Below, one piece after another: positions 49,014 to 60,874 of a stretch of 64,000 nucleotides of DNA. The stretch comes from Ceriagrion tenellum (Eukaryota; Arthropoda; Insecta; Odonata; Coenagrionidae). A program made the position numbers and the translations under genes. The notes under the pieces are model-generated. The model was not told the origin of the DNA. It worked only from the letters and a program-made list of their open reading frames with translations, and searched no databases. The stretch lies in assembly GCA_963169105.1 (NCBI GenBank), contig OY720636.1:77054123-77118122 (forward strand), in the 5' to 3' direction. How positions within the stretch are numbered: position 1 is the first letter of the stretch; every line of letters starts with the position of its first letter.

Positions 49014-50020
49014 GCAGTTTTCAAAGCCTAGAAGCAAAAAATCAAAGTCCTTAGACTTAGCCCACCCCCAAAGGCAATGACGTAGAGAGTTTGTGTCTAT
49101 GTCCGAATTAAATTTGCCACAATAACCCTCTCTCAGGCACGAGGAGTTCAACTAGAATTATCTTCTAAAATAATAAGTCTCATAGGGCCTTTTTTCAATT
49201 AAATGTTACGTAGGTTTAATGGGGAAAACTTGCAAAGGCTAACTATTAGCTGAGATATAATCCATTTATTACTATCCTTAGACGTTTTTAAGCTTTAAGT
49301 ACACATAAGATATCCATTAAGAAGGGAAAAATGACGGCAGAAATTTTATGCATTGTACCCTGCGCATTTCTCCACCAACTTTGCTGGCGAAAAAATATCC
49401 TTTCAAAATTTAATCGAATAATGCTAAAATTGTATACACGTCACCGCCGACTCAACAAAACAACAACTAAAACAAAGGCTGTCCAGCCACGCCTCGCAAG
49501 TGACCATGCTTGCGCATGAGGTGGATACCAAGGAGAGAGGCATAAAAATTTTAATCAATGCGCGCAGCAATTTTACGGCTACGGGAAGGATATACATTGA
49601 GGACGTTTTACGAGGCATAATAATTAGCGCGCCCCTCCAAAACGGACAGGGAACTCGAAACCATTGGTCTCCGCGCACCGACGAGGAGAGAGGGAAACAA
49701 AAAGTAGAGCAAATGAACAGTCTCCCAGACGTACATACGTGCAATCCCCTGAGGGAGTGGAGTTCTGCAGCGAGCGGCCCCGCCTAGACGATAATAACCT
49801 CGGCGATTAACGAGGGGGACGCGTCGGCAGGAGGAGCAGGGAGTGGAACACGCCAGACTTTAAAGACTCGACACACGAGGCGGAATAGGTTAGGGGTGTG
49901 GGGAGTTGACAAGAGGGGAAACAGAAGGCGGTTAACGGGCGGGGGTTGGTCAAACGACGACCCATAATCACAACTCTGAAGGCCATCGGTCACCATATAT
50001 GTAAATATATATAAATATAT

Positions 50021-50224
50021 ATGCCACAGGGAGGTGGACAAAAAATACAGAAACACAAACGAAAAAACACAAGAAATGTCCTAATATTTCGACGAGTCGT
50101 GCGTCTTTTACACAGGAAAATTGAGAACACAGAAAGAGAGTTCTCAATTTTCCCGTGAAAAAGACGCACGGCTCGTTGAAACATGGTTTGTGTTTCTCTA
50201 TTTATGTCTGCCTCCCTGTGGCAT
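50021..50224. repeat. foldback palindrome (50.1 kb)
   Basis: The inverted arms 50021-50128 and 50140-50224 match from ATGCCACAGGGAGG through AGAAACACAAAC and ACGAG(T/C)CGTGCGTCTTTT to GAAAATTGAGAAC, with an extra 24 bp in the left arm and an 11-bp loop. The arms carry TCGTTGAAAC / GTTTCGACGA-like ends similar in style to the hammerhead-like palindromes, but no CTGANGA box. Confidence 0.75.
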
Positions 50225-51519
50225 TTCTTTATATCTCTACGTCGTCGCTCGAGTGATCCTCCGTAACGGATTTATTTCTCGCTAATACGAGTCTCGATAA
50301 ACCGAGCTCCACATTATTCGAGGTACATCCATATTAAGTCAGATCACCGTATTTAGAGCACTTTATGTATACAATATAACAAAATTTTCGGTTGAGTAGG
50401 ACCCCTACCGTCGGGATTCCTACTTCGTGTGTCAGCAGATGGATTCGCTTTTAGTCACCGCAAAACCTCGAATTCCACTAATTTTTGTTTTTTTTTTCGC
50501 GAGAATTTCTAATACTGATTTAATTTCCTTTAACTTTTTGACTCAGTTTGAGGGTTTGCCCGATATATTGCTGCTGAGATGTCGAGAAATAATAGGGATA
50601 AAAAAGAGAGAATTGCATCTAGACACATACGAAATGGATGAAGGAGAAATATTTTGTTTAAAGTTATTCCTTTCATGTGTTTTGAAGGTAAATATCAGAC
50701 TAATATCATGGATCAAAGAGACGGTCAGACTTCGCGTAGCAATGCCGCCGGGCCCAACGCATTGGCCCTGCATGCCAAAGGTTCGTGCTTTTATAACCAG
50801 TGTACATGGATTTCTTAAGACACTTCATAAGCTTTTTTTCCACAAACTTTATCGACAGAAGCTCAGAACTGCAATTAACTCATAACGTTGCACTGAGCAA
50901 TGTGAAATATCGAGTTGAGAACTACGCGTCATCACCAATGTACCACGTCTGAGATTTACATAGCGCGAAGAGAAAAAATACAATAACTTCCCAGATATTT
51001 GACGGCGGGATGCGTATTCTGGCAACAGTGTGGGGACAAAACTGTTGAACTCAAATATTGGCTTCCCAGTCGTGGTTAAGAATGCAACGAGCCAATTAAA
51101 ACATTCACAAGGAAAAAAATCCAATAAACTATGGAGAAAATAACTCTCGTAAATTTGATGAAGAATTCTACACATTCAATAAACCTTCATCGACTTGTCC
51201 AAAACACATCTTTACGTAAATAAACAGCGATCCTAGACAGCAAGCAACATGACCGGCATCTCCAGTTAATCTTAGTTTAGAGTTTTCTTGTTTTCGTAGG
51301 TCATATGTGAAGGCTTTTCTTTTATGTTTTTTCCACGTTCACTTGAAATTAGCAATGTTGCTGTATGTGGACTATTTTCTTAAAAAAGTAAAATACGATA
51401 ACCTTGTTTTATTAAATGCATAACCAACAAAGTTTGAATAATTTTTAAAATTTAATTTTAAACACAGCGCGTCACAATTAAGCCCCTCGCTCTTCCCAAC
51501 ACACTTAAAACACGACCAA

Positions 51520-51970
51520 TTCTACATCGATGGGGACCCTTGTGGCGTGGAGCCAAAGAGGAGGCCGATATGGGGGGTTGGAGGGCCCGCCCTCTCTTCT
51601 TTCCCTCTTTTCTCCTCCTCGCCCCGGTGTCCCTTTCCAGCCGACGCGTCGGGCAGATCACACGGAAAAATAACGAGGGCGACATGTGCCGCTCTCCCAC
51701 TCCCCCGACACGAACCCCCTTGGGATGGTAGCGTCGGATATGGGCGGGGAGGCGAGGGTGGGTGGGGAGAAGTTGAACCTTGGACACATCCAGTCACACA
51801 CTCATCCCCTTCGACTCGCCATCAAACCTCAAAAACGCCCTCTCGAACGCGTGCCCACACTCATTCCCACCGGCTCCTTTTAGCTCCATCTCACCCCCGA
51901 CACGGATTATCCATCAAACAAGGGAAAGAGCGACGCCTCGCTCTGGGGAGGAGCTCGAGATGGCTTCAGC
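51520..51970. other. GC-rich island
   Basis: This is a GC-rich patch with CpGs, open on both strands, with no recognised domain. It lies 3.4 kb upstream of the first visible patched exon. Confidence 0.4.
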
Positions 51971-52406
51971 CAAAGGATATGCGGCGGACTTGAGCGGCGA
52001 GTGCATTTTATTATTAACATTTAGTGGGAACAGGCATCGTAAGATCGGTTTCATTCGATATTTTTTATTAAATCCTGACTTCGACCAACTGAACCGTGTA
52101 ATCGAAAAATGTGAACTTTTCTAGCGAAAAAATCGTTAATGAATGACGGTTTCCCAAACATTCACACATCAATCTTGCTATCCATTTCGTGGCAAAGACC
52201 TTAGAGTTGAGACTGTAAAGCTAAGCAGTGGACCCCGGCGGGGCGCGTGTGCATTTTATTATTAATATTTAGCCGAAATAAAGGTCGACGAAGAAATAAT
52301 CAATGACTTTCAATCTTGGCACCCATTAACGTAACCAAGTAATGAAAAATTAACTTTTTTTGGGGAAAAACACGTTAAAATTGGGAAAGGTACTAAAAAA
52401 TCCTTA

Positions 52407-53037
52407 CATGTACTATGGGATTATAAAGTGTCCCAGCAAGTGGAGTGGCGCCACAATCACTCTATGTGGAAATTCAGCTTCTTCTCTCTTGGCATATTAT
52501 TCTAAGGTCTCGCCGCGACGAGGGAAATACAAACACAGGCGGTAGGCTCATAGTTCCAATCGGGGACGGCCATCCGCGTGCCCTGTGCGTTTTCCCGCTG
52601 GACATGAAGACGTGAGCACATTACCTTCTACCTTGTATGCACTTGATACTATAATGACCTTGTATGCACTTGAATTATCACCTTGAGCTCTCTCGAGAGG
52701 TGGAGACAAGGCTTAAGGAAAATTCGCGAGAAATGAAGAATAAGGGAAGGAAAGCAAGCACTGTGAGAACAAATGAGAGTTTAATAGGACGTTTCATATA
52801 TGCTTATTTGCATGCCCATCTAGTGCCCCCAAAAATCAATGCGCGAAAAGCGATCGAGGCACGCCGGCGGTCGTCACGAGCTTCGACTATGAGCCTACCA
52901 CATAATTGTGTTTAATTTCCCTCGTCGTGGGCGAGGTCTTGGAATAGTATGCTACAAGAGAGGAAGTCAAATTTCCTCCAAGAGTAATAGTGGCGCCGCT
53001 CCATTTGTTGGGAAACTTAATAATCCCATAGTACATG
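52407..53037. mobile_element. element with long (about 150 bp) terminal inverted repeats
   Basis: The left arm (about 52407-52562) and right arm (about 52887-53037) are inverted copies at roughly 75-80% identity. Shared landmarks are CATGTACTATGGGATTA, GGAGTGGCGCCAC, CTCGCCGCGACGAGGG and GGTAGGCTCATAGT. The ends are CATGTA...TACATG, so the duplication could be TA (Tc1/mariner style) or CATG; the sequence cannot decide. The centre holds a short duplication of CCTTGTATGCACTTGA and no transposase that I recognise. Confidence 0.7.
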
Positions 53038-53254
53038 CAAAATTATCAACCTTGCTATCCACTTCGGAACAAAGAGCTTAGTTCTTGGCGTAAAACTTAT
53101 AAAACTGACCTGATTCAACTGACTCAACTACACCGCTTCATCCTTGCGATCTACTTTCGCTTCTGCCACATTCATGCATCCTATAATACGCGACCTCTTC
53201 TTCGTAAGACTCAAAATATTCTTCCCCTCCAGGTTCTGTAAGTCTTTCTCCGTA

Positions 53255-53460
53255 AGGGGCTCACTTCGTTGGCTTGCCCGTGTAGCAAGAATAGGTTATA
53301 GTCGAATTATGAAACAGATGTATTATAAAGTGGTATGAGTGGTAAATGTCGTGAGAAGAAGGGGACGCCCGTTTAAGTCATTGGTGAATACGCTGAAAAA
53401 GACTATAAAGAAAGGAATATTGGGAGTCATGAGAATACAGGAACCATTATAAAGAACTTA
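53255..53460 (+). mobile_element. LINE 3' remnant, short and degenerate
   Basis: The plus strand reads RWLARVARIGYSRIMKQMYY, VVNVVRRRGRPFKSL and VNTLKKTIKKGILG. This resembles the 'GHV.R......K..Y...V.G.RGRGRP...' tail of insect LINE ORFs. It is only a fragment, with one or two stops. Confidence 0.5.
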
Positions 53461-54318
53461 GGTAATAATCACAAAATATGTATGATAGGATAGGGCACTT
53501 TGGAGGACATGATTAAAAGAGAGCAAGTTTACCAGGCCTAACAACACTAACGAAGCTGTTTGACTATGCCCACCCCGAAAGGGAATATCACGACATTTTA
53601 GTACGTATGTATTTTGAAAGGTAATAGACAGATTAAGAGAAGTTAAGTTGGTTCGCTTTACCGATCTTTAACAGCCGAGAGCCCACAATATATAGCTGAC
53701 TAAAACGTCTTAACAGGCTTAACGGCAGAGAAGTGTGTAGGCGAGACAGAAACGTGGCTCGAGAATATTTCGTCCCCTCGTTCCTCCCCGCGTCGAGAGC
53801 GTCGTCCCAATCATTCACTAACGCCCCCTTTAAAGTCCGCTCGTCCGATTCCAATTCGATGAAGACTTAACCAACGAGCACGCATCGACCCACGACATTT
53901 CGAACTCCATCCTTAACGACCTATTTTCTCCGAATCGCTCCCATTATAGGGAGAAAAAAAAGATGCTGAAGATATAGGGAACCACACGCGAGATCGGTCA
54001 TCTTCCCTTCAAAAAACAATACTACATCCTGTCTCTCTCTAATTAACCGCGTCCAAGAATCTGATCCTGAAATGATAAGCACACGTCTTAGCAGCATGCA
54101 TTAATTCATTAGGTTGAATTGCTAAGCATTAAGTCCGACAACAGAAATGTCACGATATTTTACGTCATCATGAGCGAGACATTGAAGAATAAACGATGAC
54201 TACGATGGAAGCATAAGCTCGCGACAAAATCATATGGGCGGAATTATAATCCAGATTTACAACGCGTGAACGTAGTAAATCAGGATAAACCACGAGTGAA
54301 GTTATGAAGGGGTCCACC

Positions 54319-54962
54319 TAGTGATGGAAAAATGTCGGTCAAAATCGATTTTTCGAGCAATCGATTTTTAATCGAAATGAAAAGCTCGACTTTTCAACAA
54401 AAATCGAAATTTGAACCAAAAGATCGATTAATCGAAAAAATTAACGGTTCTTTTTTGAAAAAAATACAGTTGGTACAAAAACATGTCTATTATTCATTCG
54501 AAAAATGCTCATAATACATATTTGAATAGTATAAAAAATCCCTAAAAATCTACTTAGAATACATTCTTGAATTATTAGTAGTAAAAATTTACAAATGCAC
54601 GCACATTAAAGTTTGGGCATCACCGCTTGGAACCATTCGGCTTCACTAAAATTTTTGAAGAAAGATTAACTGATTGAGATGCTTTCTTGATGATCTAGGG
54701 CGTGCTTTTCCAATTTTACCGGCCTTAGAGAAAGGTCTTTCACATGGGACGGATGACGTTATCATACTCAGCACTCTGATCGCGAAACGGTACGAGAGTA
54801 ATCTGTATGGTATGCTGAGATCAAACGAAATGGTCAAGATCGAAGTTGAAAAATCGAGTTTGGATCGAAACTCGAAGATCATGGCTCGATCTCGATTTCC
54901 TCGATTTTTGACTATTGAAACTCGATTTTCGATTTTAATCGAAATCGATTTTTCCATCACTA
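54319..54962 (-). mobile_element. non-autonomous hAT transposon with perfect 8-bp target duplication
   Basis: The element is 644 bp and starts TAGTGATGGAAAAAT; it ends ATTTTTCCATCACTA, an inverted match. It is flanked on both sides by GGTCCACC (54311-54318 and 54963-54970), an exact 8-bp duplication as hAT elements make. The subterminal DNA is packed with ATCGAT/TCGATTTT motifs. On the minus strand, 54646-54780 encodes a relic of the hAT C-terminal dimerisation domain: a VLSMITSSVPCERPFSKAG-like stretch followed by HLNQLIFLQKF. The family pattern is S-V-P-x-E-R-x-F-S-x-A-G and later L-x-F-L. Most of the transposase is missing, so it is an internal-deletion derivative. The exact TSD suggests fairly recent insertion. 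Confidence 0.9.
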
Positions 54963-55314
54963 GGTCCACCTTGCGGCGCGTGGGTGCGACCAGTACCAAC
55001 AATACCACACATACTCCGGATAAATGCAAACACAATTCAAAATTTGATAAAATAAATAATTTTAAGGAGTAAATTATTAGTACCATAGTCAGGTGCATTA
55101 CTAAACAAACGCTTTTTATTATACAAAAATATTTAATAATGCTTCCCAAAAACTTTAGATTTTGTACCCGGATTAAAAAATTCAGATCCTTCAACATTGC
55201 GATCTAATCGTACGACAGAAAAAAATCTCATACAGACATAGATATTCGTAATGATAATTTCTGTCTACTATAAAGTTCACAAAAGACAATGAGATTATTA
55301 TGAAAAGTCGTCGG

Positions 55315-55620
55315 TTTTCTTGTTTATTGGTATTTTTCGGGTTCTCCCCCAGCTGCACCATTTTTGTGGACAACCGTTTCGCAGGCATTTCAGTCGGCTT
55401 CATCAGGTGTAACCTGGAAAGCCAAGTTACACCATTGTACCAATCGTTGTTACACCAATGGTTGCATCATTTCCATGGACGACCGTTTCGCCGGCATTCC
55501 AGTCGGGTCCATCATGTCCTATACCAGGCATTCTAGGTTTAGGACCAGATGAAGCCGACTGGAATGCCGGCGAAACGGTCATCCATAAAAAGGTGAAACG
55601 TGGGGAGAACCCGAAAAAAT
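55315..55620. repeat. palindrome with three hammerhead-like motifs (55.4 kb)
   Basis: TTTTTCGGGTTCTCCCCC at the left and GGGGAGAACCCGAAAAA at the right close an inverted structure. Inside are three copies of a 31-nt motif CTGATGAAGCCGACTG...GCGAAAC: minus strand 55376-55406 and 55485-55515, in direct order 109 bp apart, and plus strand 55546-55576. The copy at 55376-55406 keeps an exact CTGATGA and GAAAC. The plus-strand copy has GCCG/CGGC, which could form stem II. No protein remnant was seen. Confidence 0.65.
55376..55406 (-). ncRNA. hammerhead-ribozyme-like core motif, best preserved
   Basis: The minus strand reads CTGATGA, then a 19-nt segment beginning AGCCGACTG and ending CTGC, then GAAAC. 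The 5' box and 3' box fit the hammerhead consensus exactly, but stem II is weak (only GC/GC), so activity is doubtful. Confidence 0.35.
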
Positions 55621-57968
55621 AGTAATAAGCAAAGACAATAAGTTTCTCCAGACGAGGCAAAAATACATTTCGTCAAATACAACTATGAACTACAACATGA
55701 ATTGCAAATCGATAGGTTAACCATTTTATATACCCTAGATTGATCGCGTGGCTACCAGATGATTTGAGAAGGCCATGGATGAATTTATAAGGGACGATTG
55801 ACTGGTAAAATAGACGTGTTGGCGAGGTGCCAGCTGAAGGAACCTGAATTATGAGATTAGCCACAAGAATGTCACTCGGTCGTTCCGTTCCACAAAGCTT
55901 TCTCATTCGATCCTTCATTCGGGAAGGCACAAAAGGCCACTTCCGCACTTCGTATTTGGACGCCTTTAACACGTCCTGCCATGCATCACGCTCGTGATGT
56001 ACGGGGCATACCATTCATTCCAAGCTGGCAGCCAAAGGGATGGATGATAAAATAACGGGGGGGGGGTGGTAGTCCAAGAATATGCATATAAAAATCCACT
56101 CTTTTTCCGCTTGGACAAAACTTGACAGAAAACGGCTTCGCTGACCATCTTTCGTATCAACCACGGCACCCATTTTATCCTGAGGAGGAATCGTTGTACT
56201 AATTTCACCATTTTTTGTCAGTGCATCTACAATTACTTTTCACTTTTCTCACATATTATATACTAAAAGTGTGAAAACTGTCGAAATTGAGCTCTCTAAC
56301 ATTCACCATAGTTACGCACGGTACGTAGTTTCATGCAATCGAATTAATAGCAGTTGATGAATTTTCATAAAATTATGAAACTGTTTCCTTGAATTCTGCT
56401 TTGAAAATATACAGCTGACTACTGCCGGTACTTAGGGTTAGTTTGATGATCGACTGTTGCGTTCCAGTATATGACCATACAAGTATGCGCGCGCCTTTAA
56501 TGAATTTAACCATAAACGAAATAGTGTCCTTATATTTTTTATTGACGTTTTTATTCCAATCTATGAATTTTAATCGTCAAAATTTATCATTAAAGATGAT
56601 TTTAAAGAAAGCGATCGAGAGGTAGTAGACTGTATTTTGATAAAAAACAAAATTTTGGCAGATTTTGGAAAACTCATGAAAAATGCTTAAAAATGAGTGA
56701 AAAATCGACCTTAAATACTATAAAATATAATTTTTACCTAACTTATTCCCTAAATATCAACTGAAATGTGTTAAATGAACTATTTTCTATCAATCCTAGT
56801 GAGAGTAAACATTTTAAAAAGTTATTATAAGAAATATGGAGGAAAAACCCTTAAAAAGTCGATAACTCCTGTAAATGTGCGTAAAAACTCATTTTTTCGT
56901 CAGGTTAGAGTGGAAAGCCTCAACCCTGCGCAATAATCTTGCGCGTACTTCCTAGTCATAGCAAATGATTAGGTTTGACACCCCTCGGGAGACGATTTGC
57001 GAGAAAAGCCTTTTTTCGAACCACCCTAATATTCATACTCTAAAAACTTACAGAAAGGCTTCTGTTTGATATGAACGACAAAAATTTACGTCGGCATTCC
57101 ATGTGCTTTATTTCTTCGAACTGAACTCGAGATCAGCGTTTTTTAACTGGAAGAACAGATAAAACATGGGAAAAGTAGCATATATCTATATGCTACTTTT
57201 CTCACAACGCGATGAAAGGTAATAAAATATAGGGAAATGCCATTTAAAATTATTACGTAAACAGGAAATAACTTCAAAATTAAAGAAAAAATGCGTTTCT
57301 GCAATGGAAATGATACAGTATTTAGCCAAAATGTCAGTAAAAAATTGTTCATAAAAATACACATATTAATAGAATAATGCGCATACTTTCAATCCTAATT
57401 TTGCAATTTATTAGCTCATTTATCACTGAACGCAGGATTGTTTAATAAAATAAAACAATTTCGCATCCATTACGACTGATTGTCAGTTGCGGTAGAATAT
57501 CACGATGTTTATTAGTGTTTTGCCGGGTAATCGTTGCGGTCACGAATACTTCGAGGGAAAAATGAACATTCTGACTCATCAGCTCGGACACACACATTTT
57601 GCCAGAGGAATCCGTTGATACAATTAGTGAGTACCTAGTAACACTCCAATCACCAGACACAACAAGAATTGTTCTCGCTTGGGTGTCTTCGCATACTAAG
57701 GGATTTCACCTGACTACAGCATTCCACATTTTGTGGACAATTTTGGCCTTGTGGAGAACGCTGTTGCCAAAGTTACTGGATGGCCTCCTGGCGGAATAGT
57801 CAACCGTTTCCAACTCCGCGCAACATTTCATTGAGTTACTATATGGTAACTTATTTGTACTTATGTAAGACTCCAAGATTTGCAGTATGGAAATGAAAAT
57901 TTTACTTTAAATTGCATTTTCAGTTAATTTTTTTGGTGCATATGACAACATCGCACCTAAATCCTTAA

Positions 57969-58188
57969 CCCTTTATCACGCTGAGTGAGCTAGAGGTAAC
58001 ATGTAGAATAGCTTTTTATTGTCTCTGATTAGGTTTCTTTACGTCTATATGACTTCGTGACATCAATTGTACACCTTGGCAACGAAAATATCTCTCATTC
58101 GTAAATTTTTGCAACTATTACGAGTGGGGTGAGATGAGAAATGAGAAATGATTGCACATGGAGGACCAAAAAAAATCGGTGTAGAGGG
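57969..58188. mobile_element. piggyBac-like MITE at TTAA (copy 2, short)
   Basis: CCTTAA-CCCTTTATCACG at the left and CGGTGTAGAGGG-TTAAGG at the right give an imperfect TIR beside TTAA duplications (57965-57968 and 58189-58192). The element is 220 bp and non-coding. The TIR is related to, but not the same as, that of the element at 1904-2396. Confidence 0.55.
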
Positions 58189-58229
58189 TTAAGGAGATTA
58201 GGCAGGAAACTAATCTATATAAGGGCCCT

Positions 58230-58412
58230 TACCGTCACGTTGACGTGGAACGGACTATAGTTCATCCAATAACTCGGCAACACGTAGCTATTTCCTCGTA
58301 TTAAAAATCCAGCCAATCTCCAGCGTGAGTTATCTAATTCTTAAATCGTACCTCCCTTATATGGATGCCTAATACGTGCTGCATATTCCAAGTGTGTCCT
58401 AACTAATGTATT
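58230..58412 (-). mobile_element. CR1-like LINE remnant, short
   Basis: The minus strand reads TLVRTHLEYAARIRHPYKGG and, after stops, LLDEL-like text. It is related to the LVRPHLEYAA block of the element at 7837-8705. It contains several stops. Confidence 0.6.
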
Positions 58413-59384
58413 AAAAAAAAAAGATATTCCTCACGGCTTCCAAATTCTGGGGAAAGAAGACCCAGCGTGGCGGCGAGGAAATGATCAACCGGGGGCCGAC
58501 TCACGAAACTCGAAGTCCGCGCACGATTGGCCGTCCGATCTCTTCGATCACACTGCGTCATGCGCTCAGCGCCAGTCTTTTGTCTTCCCGTATTTGACGT
58601 CGGCTTTCTCTCGGGAAACGCCTCGGGCGAGATATACAGCCGGGCGAGGCGCCACAGGAGGAATTTCAATTCGGAGTGGGAGGGGACTGAGGAGTTAGAC
58701 TCAACCGGGCCGACATACTCGAAAAAGAAATTAAAAACGAAAATCAGATGACGACGACAGAATACGGAAAGGAAGAGTCGCCTGAGATTTTTCAATTTTT
58801 TGGACAAGTATTATTCCGTGAAGAAAGAAGAATTCTTTACAGTTTGCTACTGATCAGCGGTTGATATGAATGTGGTCGATGTATTACATCATTGTAAAGC
58901 GAAAGAAACTTTTCGACTAGTTTTTTGGGAGTTTTTAATACGCACATTGTATGCATTTTAACTTTCCATGAAAATAAACTCCTGTTCAGACCCAAATCAA
59001 CCTGAGTTCATTGGATATTGCCACTATCAAAACGTTCACCCATCTGCCAGCATATAAGAACGTAAAAAATAAACGAAACACGTTTAAAATCGATCGAATC
59101 ATCCCTATAATGGCGAATCAATTAATTTTAGCACGGAGGACAGAACTTGCCGTTTATAAAATGGAAATACAAGCGTTCATGTTATATGAAAGCTCGAAAG
59201 TCTAGCCACTTCTGTCTACCCTATTTAATTCCTATCTTACACACTCCTACTCCTATCCTTATCCCTTCCCGCCCTAAGATACCGTAGATTTCCTTTCTAA
59301 TGCAAACATAATTAGTACTTTTCCAAGGCACTCAACGCCCACTTTTAAGATGGATCTACGGATAATGGACATTTATGTTTATAG

Positions 59385-59789
59385 AAAAATATCCCCTTTT
59401 CCCAATAGAAAAATATGAGCCCCTTACCAAACTACTCTCTGAGATTTTTTAAGAAAATTCCAACTCTTTTACATGGGAAATAGTACGCGTAAGCCCTCCA
59501 GACAGACCTTATTCAAAAAATGAGGAGTTTCCTACACCTAGATCTCGTCAAAAATCAACAGTGTAGTTGTATGTTTTCTCGACATTAAATAAACATATTG
59601 TTACCGCAGTGTTTTTTTCAGTAGCGTACAGAAAGTCTTCCGAAGTGAAGGAATTTTAAATGTACCGCGTGAAATAATGAGTCCAATAAATTACACAAAT
59701 TATCCTTCCTTCAGCTGCTGGAATTAAAACGAATAATTCGAATATTCTCTCCATTATGACTAGGTAACTATCTCCTTCAAACTACCTTG
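59385..59789 (+). mobile_element. dispersed MITE family, 5'-truncated copy at 59.4 kb
   Basis: It starts inside the family at GAAAAATATCCCCTTTTCC and continues through ACTACTCTCTGAGATTTTTT, ACATGGGAAATAGTACGCGT, CTAGATCTCGTCAAAAATC and the end TATGACTAGGTAACTATC, then TTCAAACTACCT. Confidence 0.8.
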
Positions 59790-60874
59790 AACATTATATT
59801 TATTCATTATGATTCCGAGCCAATTTATCTTAACATCCTCACACCATATCAAGTCTCTGAATCTCCAAAAAATCCAGGATTTCCCGTTTCTGTCGACTCC
59901 ATTGAATGAAAAATAATAGTGAAAAAAAAGAAACAAAAATAAAAAGAAAAGACATCAGGGCAACGGGGATAAAAACACCCGCGCGAGGAGTGTGGCAGGG
60001 GGGTTATGGGATGGGAAGGAAATGGGGAAGGGGAAGTAAACGTTCGAATTAAGAAAACCCACACTGGCGCAGTTAATGACTCCCTAACCGTTTCCAGAAT
60101 CCTCCACTAACCGCTCGTCCGGTTTTTACGCGATGGTTCTTTTTTTCCCGTCTACCTCCTCGCCCCTTTCATCCAAGATCGCCCAGTAAACGTTCAATCA
60201 TGCAAAACGCGGGAAAGGGAAGGCAGAAAAGAAGGGGGAGTCCATCGCTGAAACGTGAAGATGAAGAAGAGAAAAACGTCCGCTCCGAGCGCTGCTCGCG
60301 TTCAAGCATTTGCATGCGTGCGTGCGGACCCCTCTCCAGTAATTACGACTCTTTGTTTTTATTATTCGCTATCATTATCGGAGGAAAGGAAAAGAATGAA
60401 AGAGGACGAGTAGGAAGGAGATGTGATACCCTGACATGCGCGGCGCTGAGTGGAGGGAGAGGGAAATTAGATGATTAAAGAACATGATTCGAAAATCGAA
60501 CCCGCCTTGGGATGAAAATGAATTTCAAATTGCGTCCGGGTTCTTTTAGTCGTAATGAAATAGATTTCGTACATTAGCCATGAAAGGTAGTATTTGAGTA
60601 TAGCCATAGCGATTAATGAAAACTTTCCTGGTGACGATAACCAAAGGAAATCCACATTTACAGTTCGGATTCTGTAATTTGAGTAATGTTTCCCACGGTA
60701 ATGTTTTAACGGTGGTTTTTATTCAGCAATTACATCGCAATAAGTTTTCAATTTATCCCCTTAAAAATTTAAATCGAAACAAATTCCCGAAAATACTTTA
60801 ACGTGGCTTCATTCCTTCGAAGATTGAATGGCAGGAGAAGGATCAAGATAAGCTACACAGTGAAAATACATCAC

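Noticed and set aside
50427..50885. 152-codon open frame on the plus strand
   Set aside because: No recognisable domain, ordinary AT-rich intronic composition, no splice-site context that makes it an exon.
55673..56211. Overlapping minus-strand frames of 113 and 81 codons
   Set aside because: No family recognised, and the two frames overlap in different phases; probably decayed mobile DNA or chance.
57168..57198. Short hairpin GTAGCATATA...TATGCTAC
   Set aside because: It is too short and AT-rich to argue for a miRNA precursor or element without expression data.
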